Shown here piece after piece: positions 61,399 through 64,000 of a stretch of DNA of 64,000 bases (position 1 is its first letter; each line of letters begins with the position of its first letter). The notes under the pieces were generated by a model. That model searched no databases, was not told the DNA's origin, and was given only the letters and a program-made list of their open reading frames with translations. The position numbers and the translations under genes are program-made. The stretch comes from Pedobacter caeni (GTDB taxonomy: Bacteria; Bacteroidota; Bacteroidia; Sphingobacteriales; Sphingobacteriaceae), in the NCBI RefSeq assembly GCF_900129215.1, contig NZ_FQUQ01000002.1, positions 1,178,001-1,242,000 of the forward strand. The letters are read 5' to 3'.

Positions 61399-61494
61399 TA
61401 AATTTTGTGATCAGCTTCCTTTTGCCACTTCTATTTTTATTGAAACTTTGTGCCGTCATCTGTTGTAATAAAGGTGGCATTTAAATTCAATACG

Positions 61495-62268
61495 ATGAAG
61501 ATGATTAAAAAGGGAATGATGGTTCTTGCATGTTGTGCCATTTTCTCCTCTGTAAATACAGCAAATGCGCAAACCCTAAAATCTAATCAGATGAAAAAGA
61601 AAATCTTATTTGTGGTAACCAGCCATGACAAAAAAGGAAGTACCGGTGAGGCTACAGGTTATTACCTCGGAGAGGTGAGCCACGCCTGGAAAGTATTAAA
61701 AGAAGCCGGTTATGAAATAGATTTTGTAAGTCCTAAAGGGGGTAATCCACCAGTGGATGGATTTGACCTTTCAGATGCCGTAAACAAGGAATTTTGGGAA
61801 GATCAGGTTGATCATCAAAAGATCAGCAATAGCCATAAACCTTCGGAAATAAAAGCGGAAGAATATCTGGCGATATATTATGCAGGAGGACACGGTGCGG
61901 TTTGGGACCTTCCTGATAACCAGGAAATCGCCGCTATTGCCAGCAAAATTTATGAGAACAATGGGGTGGTCAGCGCCGTTTGTCATGGACCAGCCGGTTT
62001 GGTAAACATCAGGCTGAGCAATGGGAAATTCCTGATCGACGGTAAAAAAGTAAGCGGATTTACGAATGAAGAAGAGACTGCTGTTAAATTGGAAAAGGTA
62101 GTTCCGTTTTTACTGGAAGATCTATTGAAAGAACGTGGCGGAATTTATGAGAAATCGGGTCCATGGCAGGAACATGTGGTTACGGATCAGCGATTGGTAA
62201 CCGGACAAAATCCACAATCGGCGAAAGCAGTAGGTGAAGGAGTAAAGAAAGCCCTTGAAAATTTATAA
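61495..62268 (+). CDS. Exported DJ-1/PfpI family protein
   Basis: The product has 257 residues from the ATG at 61495 with a signal peptide (about 1-26, ending NANAQ). The nucleophile elbow AVCHGPAG (Cys163, His164), the Glu in YYLGEVSHAWK (Glu60) and YYAGGHGAVWDLP match the Hsp31/HchA-like branch, which includes chaperones and glyoxalase III-type enzymes. A signal peptide is common in Bacteroidota members. It lies behind a Crp-type operator and is probably under control of the regulator just upstream. Confidence 0.9.
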   Translation: MKMIKKGMMVLACCAIFSSVNTANAQTLKSNQMKKKILFVVTSHDKKGSTGEATGYYLGEVSHAWKVLKEAGYEIDFVSPKGGNPPVDGFDLSDAVNKEFWEDQVDHQKISNSHKPSEIKAEEYLAIYYAGGHGAVWDLPDNQEIAAIASKIYENNGVVSAVCHGPAGLVNIRLSNGKFLIDGKKVSGFTNEEETAVKLEKVVPFLLEDLLKERGGIYEKSGPWQEHVVTDQRLVTGQNPQSAKAVGEGVKKALENL

Positions 62269-62288
62269 CTTGCTTTTCATAGCAGATC

Positions 62289-62333
62289 AACACCTGAGCC
62301 TGGGAAGATCCTTTGGCTCAGGTGTTTTTTTTT
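62289..62333 (+). terminator. Rho-independent terminator
   Basis: The arms ACACCTGAGCC and GGCTCAGGTGT pair perfectly over 11 bases and are followed by T8. Confidence 0.9.
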
Positions 62334-62357
62334 GAAATCCTAACCGGTAATAAGCAG

Positions 62358-63224
62358 ATGAACAGCAGAGATCAAAAACTTCAGCAAATCACAGATTGGG
62401 CAAGCAGTAATGACAATGTCAGGGCGGTATTGCTAACCAGTTCCCTGGTTAATCCTCTTGCTCCGGTCGACCAATTCAGTGACCTGGATGTGGAATTGGT
62501 GTTTGCAGACTTACAAAAAGTTCTTGCTGATGACCTTTGGCTATCTGAATTTGGCCAGGTGATTGCCAAGATCTCGGAAACAGAAACCGCATTTGAGGGT
62601 AAGCATGCGATGCGGATGGTATTGTACGATGACTATGAAAAAGTTGATTTTAAACTGTATAGTATTCCCAAATTTCTGGAAGATGTAAACTCGGATGAAC
62701 TCCCTGAAGATTGGGACATAGGCTATAAAGTGATTCTGGACAAAGATGAACTCACCCTCCGTTTAAAACCAGCAACACACCAGGTAAGTCTGATCGAAAA
62801 ACCTTCGTCAGCAGAATTTGAACAGAAGTTAAATGACTTTTGGTGGGACATGACCTATGTGATCAAATGCCTGGCAAGAGAGGATATTTTCTATGCAAAA
62901 TTTATGTCCGAAAACAATATGCGTACGGATTATCTGGTTCCAATAATTGAGTGGTATATCGCAGTTGATCATGAATGGAAGGTGACCACCAATAAACATG
63001 GCCGGTTATTTAAGAAATACTTGTCCGCAGAAATGTGGGAAAGGATCGAAGCGACCTTTTCAGGAAGTGACCTGCAAGACAACTGGAAGGCGTTAATCGC
63101 TTATGGGGATTTGGTTCATGAGCTGGGAATGGAATTGGCGCATAAATTGCAGTATCCTTATCCGACAGAACTGGAGCAAAATATCAGGAAATACCTGGAT
63201 TTTGTAAATAGATCAGAAAAATAA
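62358..63224 (+). CDS. Aminoglycoside 6-adenylyltransferase-like protein (AadS-like)
   Basis: The product has 288 residues from the ATG at 62358; a longer frame to 62313 starts inside the terminator. LLTSSLVNPLAPVDQFSDLDVELVF (Asp42, Asp44) is the nucleotidyltransferase site of ANT(6) enzymes, in the variant form seen in AadS, with TSSL instead of TGSR. The rest (RMVLYDDYEKVDFKLY, FWWDMTYVIKCLAREDIFYAKFM, VPIIEWYI) follows the family. It would adenylylate streptomycin-like drugs. Activity is not shown by sequence alone. Confidence 0.85.
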   Translation: MNSRDQKLQQITDWASSNDNVRAVLLTSSLVNPLAPVDQFSDLDVELVFADLQKVLADDLWLSEFGQVIAKISETETAFEGKHAMRMVLYDDYEKVDFKLYSIPKFLEDVNSDELPEDWDIGYKVILDKDELTLRLKPATHQVSLIEKPSSAEFEQKLNDFWWDMTYVIKCLAREDIFYAKFMSENNMRTDYLVPIIEWYIAVDHEWKVTTNKHGRLFKKYLSAEMWERIEATFSGSDLQDNWKALIAYGDLVHELGMELAHKLQYPYPTELEQNIRKYLDFVNRSEK

Positions 63225-63229
63225 AGGAG

Positions 63230-63967
63230 ATGGCAGGCTTTACCTTTTATAAACCTCAGCATGGCTTAAATGAATTTATTGAGGCCTATTGGGAGTTAAG
63301 ATCAGACAGTGCAAGTGAATTTTCTGATTCTTTGCTGCCGGATGGCTGTGTCGATCTGATTATAAATGCCGGAGAGAGATTTGCAGTGCCATCTGAAAAT
63401 GTAATTCTGGAACATGGTAAGGTTTATATTGGCGGTGTAATGACACATGCGGTCCATACCCCGATACCTCTGGAATGCCGGTTAATCGGAGTCCGGTTCA
63501 AACCGGGATGCCTGTCAAACTTTCAGCAGCATGACTCTTTACATTTGTTTAAAGATGGTTGTACTGAAATGTCAAAGAAATTAATGCCTGATTTAAAGCA
63601 GTTGGATCAGGACATTATAAATGGTTTTGATACTTTTTATGCTAAAATACTCAAACCAACCAATCACCGTCTTTCCCTGGTATTGCAATATATTTATGGA
63701 AGTCATGGAACTGCAGATGTCAGGTCAATTGCAGCACAGAACTTTACTACCGAAAGGCAGTTGGAAAGAGATTTCAGACAATATGTTGGATTGAGCCCCA
63801 AACAGTTTAGCAATATCATCCGATTTCAATATGCCAACCGCATGCTGGAAAACAGGTTGGTTAAACAATCGCTGTTAAGTTTAGCCCTGAATCTAGGCTA
63901 CTGCGACCATGCCCATTTTAGTAAGGAATTTAAAAAATATGCTGGCTCTGCCCCCTCCATGGGGTAA
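63230..63967 (+). CDS. AraC family transcriptional regulator
   Basis: The product has 245 residues: an N-terminal domain of the type DUF6597 (FTFYKPQHGLNEFIEAYWELRS, LLPDGCVDLIINAG, ECRLIGVRFKPG) and a C-terminal helix-turn-helix (about 155-245: DVRSIAAQNFTTERQLERDFRQYVGLSPKQFSNIIRFQYA, LSLALNLGYCDHAHFSKEFKKYAG). It starts 5 bases after the ANT(6)-like gene and is probably co-transcribed with it. Confidence 0.9.
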   Translation: MAGFTFYKPQHGLNEFIEAYWELRSDSASEFSDSLLPDGCVDLIINAGERFAVPSENVILEHGKVYIGGVMTHAVHTPIPLECRLIGVRFKPGCLSNFQQHDSLHLFKDGCTEMSKKLMPDLKQLDQDIINGFDTFYAKILKPTNHRLSLVLQYIYGSHGTADVRSIAAQNFTTERQLERDFRQYVGLSPKQFSNIIRFQYANRMLENRLVKQSLLSLALNLGYCDHAHFSKEFKKYAGSAPSMG

Positions 63968-64000
63968 GATGTCGTGTTTCTACAAACATTCTTTTTTTAT

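Noticed and set aside
59945..63224. Acquired resistance island (beta-lactamase plus ANT(6)-like gene)
   Set aside because: The genes are not adjacent, no mobility gene or repeat flanks them, and their base composition looks like the neighbours; intrinsic genes are more likely.
1..64000. Integrative element or prophage
   Set aside because: No integrase, transposase, phage structural gene, tRNA end or long direct repeat was seen.

Overview
The window looks like chromosome of a Bacteroidota bacterium of the Sphingobacteriaceae, most likely a Pedobacter or close relative (inferred from gene content; no marker gene or rRNA is present). The signs are a moderately AT-rich sequence, a SusC/SusD pair with an ECF sigma factor and a FecR anti-sigma factor, several other TonB-dependent or outer-membrane barrel proteins, GLPGLI, DUF3347 and HYC_CC_PP proteins, promoter boxes of the Bacteroidota type (TAnnTTTG), and few strong Shine-Dalgarno sequences. 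I saw no rRNA, tRNA, CRISPR array, prophage or insertion sequence.

Layout. 1-16.2 kb: the end of a TonB-dependent receptor, a DinB-like protein, an exported L,D-transpeptidase-like protein, an astacin-type protease, a lipase / UbiA-like / methyltransferase cluster, a TonB protein, an AraC/SDR pair, a DUF3095 protein with cyclase-like residues, an outer-membrane barrel, a carbonic anhydrase / SPFH pair whose SPFH protein has a vault-like layout, and three poorly known genes. 16.2-20.5 kb: an Oar-like receptor and an exported class II cyclic-nucleotide phosphodiesterase. 20.7-31.8 kb (all minus strand): a polysaccharide- or glycoprotein-utilisation locus transcribed as sigma factor, large exported enzyme, FecR, SusC, SusD, discoidin metallopeptidase.

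32.0-36.5 kb: a copper-handling operon (His-rich exported protein, two DUF3347 proteins, a haem-binding protein, and a multicopper oxidase fused to a CopB-like tail). 36.5-43.9 kb: an unknown helical protein, a DUF1080 protein, then a histidine kinase / response regulator pair followed by an outer-membrane barrel and a GLPGLI protein that are probably its targets. 44.0-50.8 kb: AraC-DoxX-cupin, an exported Hcp-like protein, a DUF4870 protein, a TPR regulator and a TPR histidine kinase. 50.8-64 kb: small unknown genes with a repeat-like hairpin, an NAD-binding protein, DUF2461, an orphan MacB-type permease behind tandem dyads, NUDIX, a phytase-like esterase, a short SPFH protein, a protein with two UBA-like helical segments, a class D beta-lactamase, a Crp/Fnr regulator next to a perfect TGTGA-N6-TCACA site and an exported DJ-1/PfpI protein, an ANT(6)/AadS-like enzyme and an AraC regulator.

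The most interesting points are the vault-like SPFH protein, the CopA-CopB-like fusion, a recurring arrangement in which the promoter -7 box lies 3-6 bases before the start codon (predicted leaderless mRNAs), and a Crp-type site downstream of a Crp-family gene. All functional names come from reading motifs by eye; no search was run.
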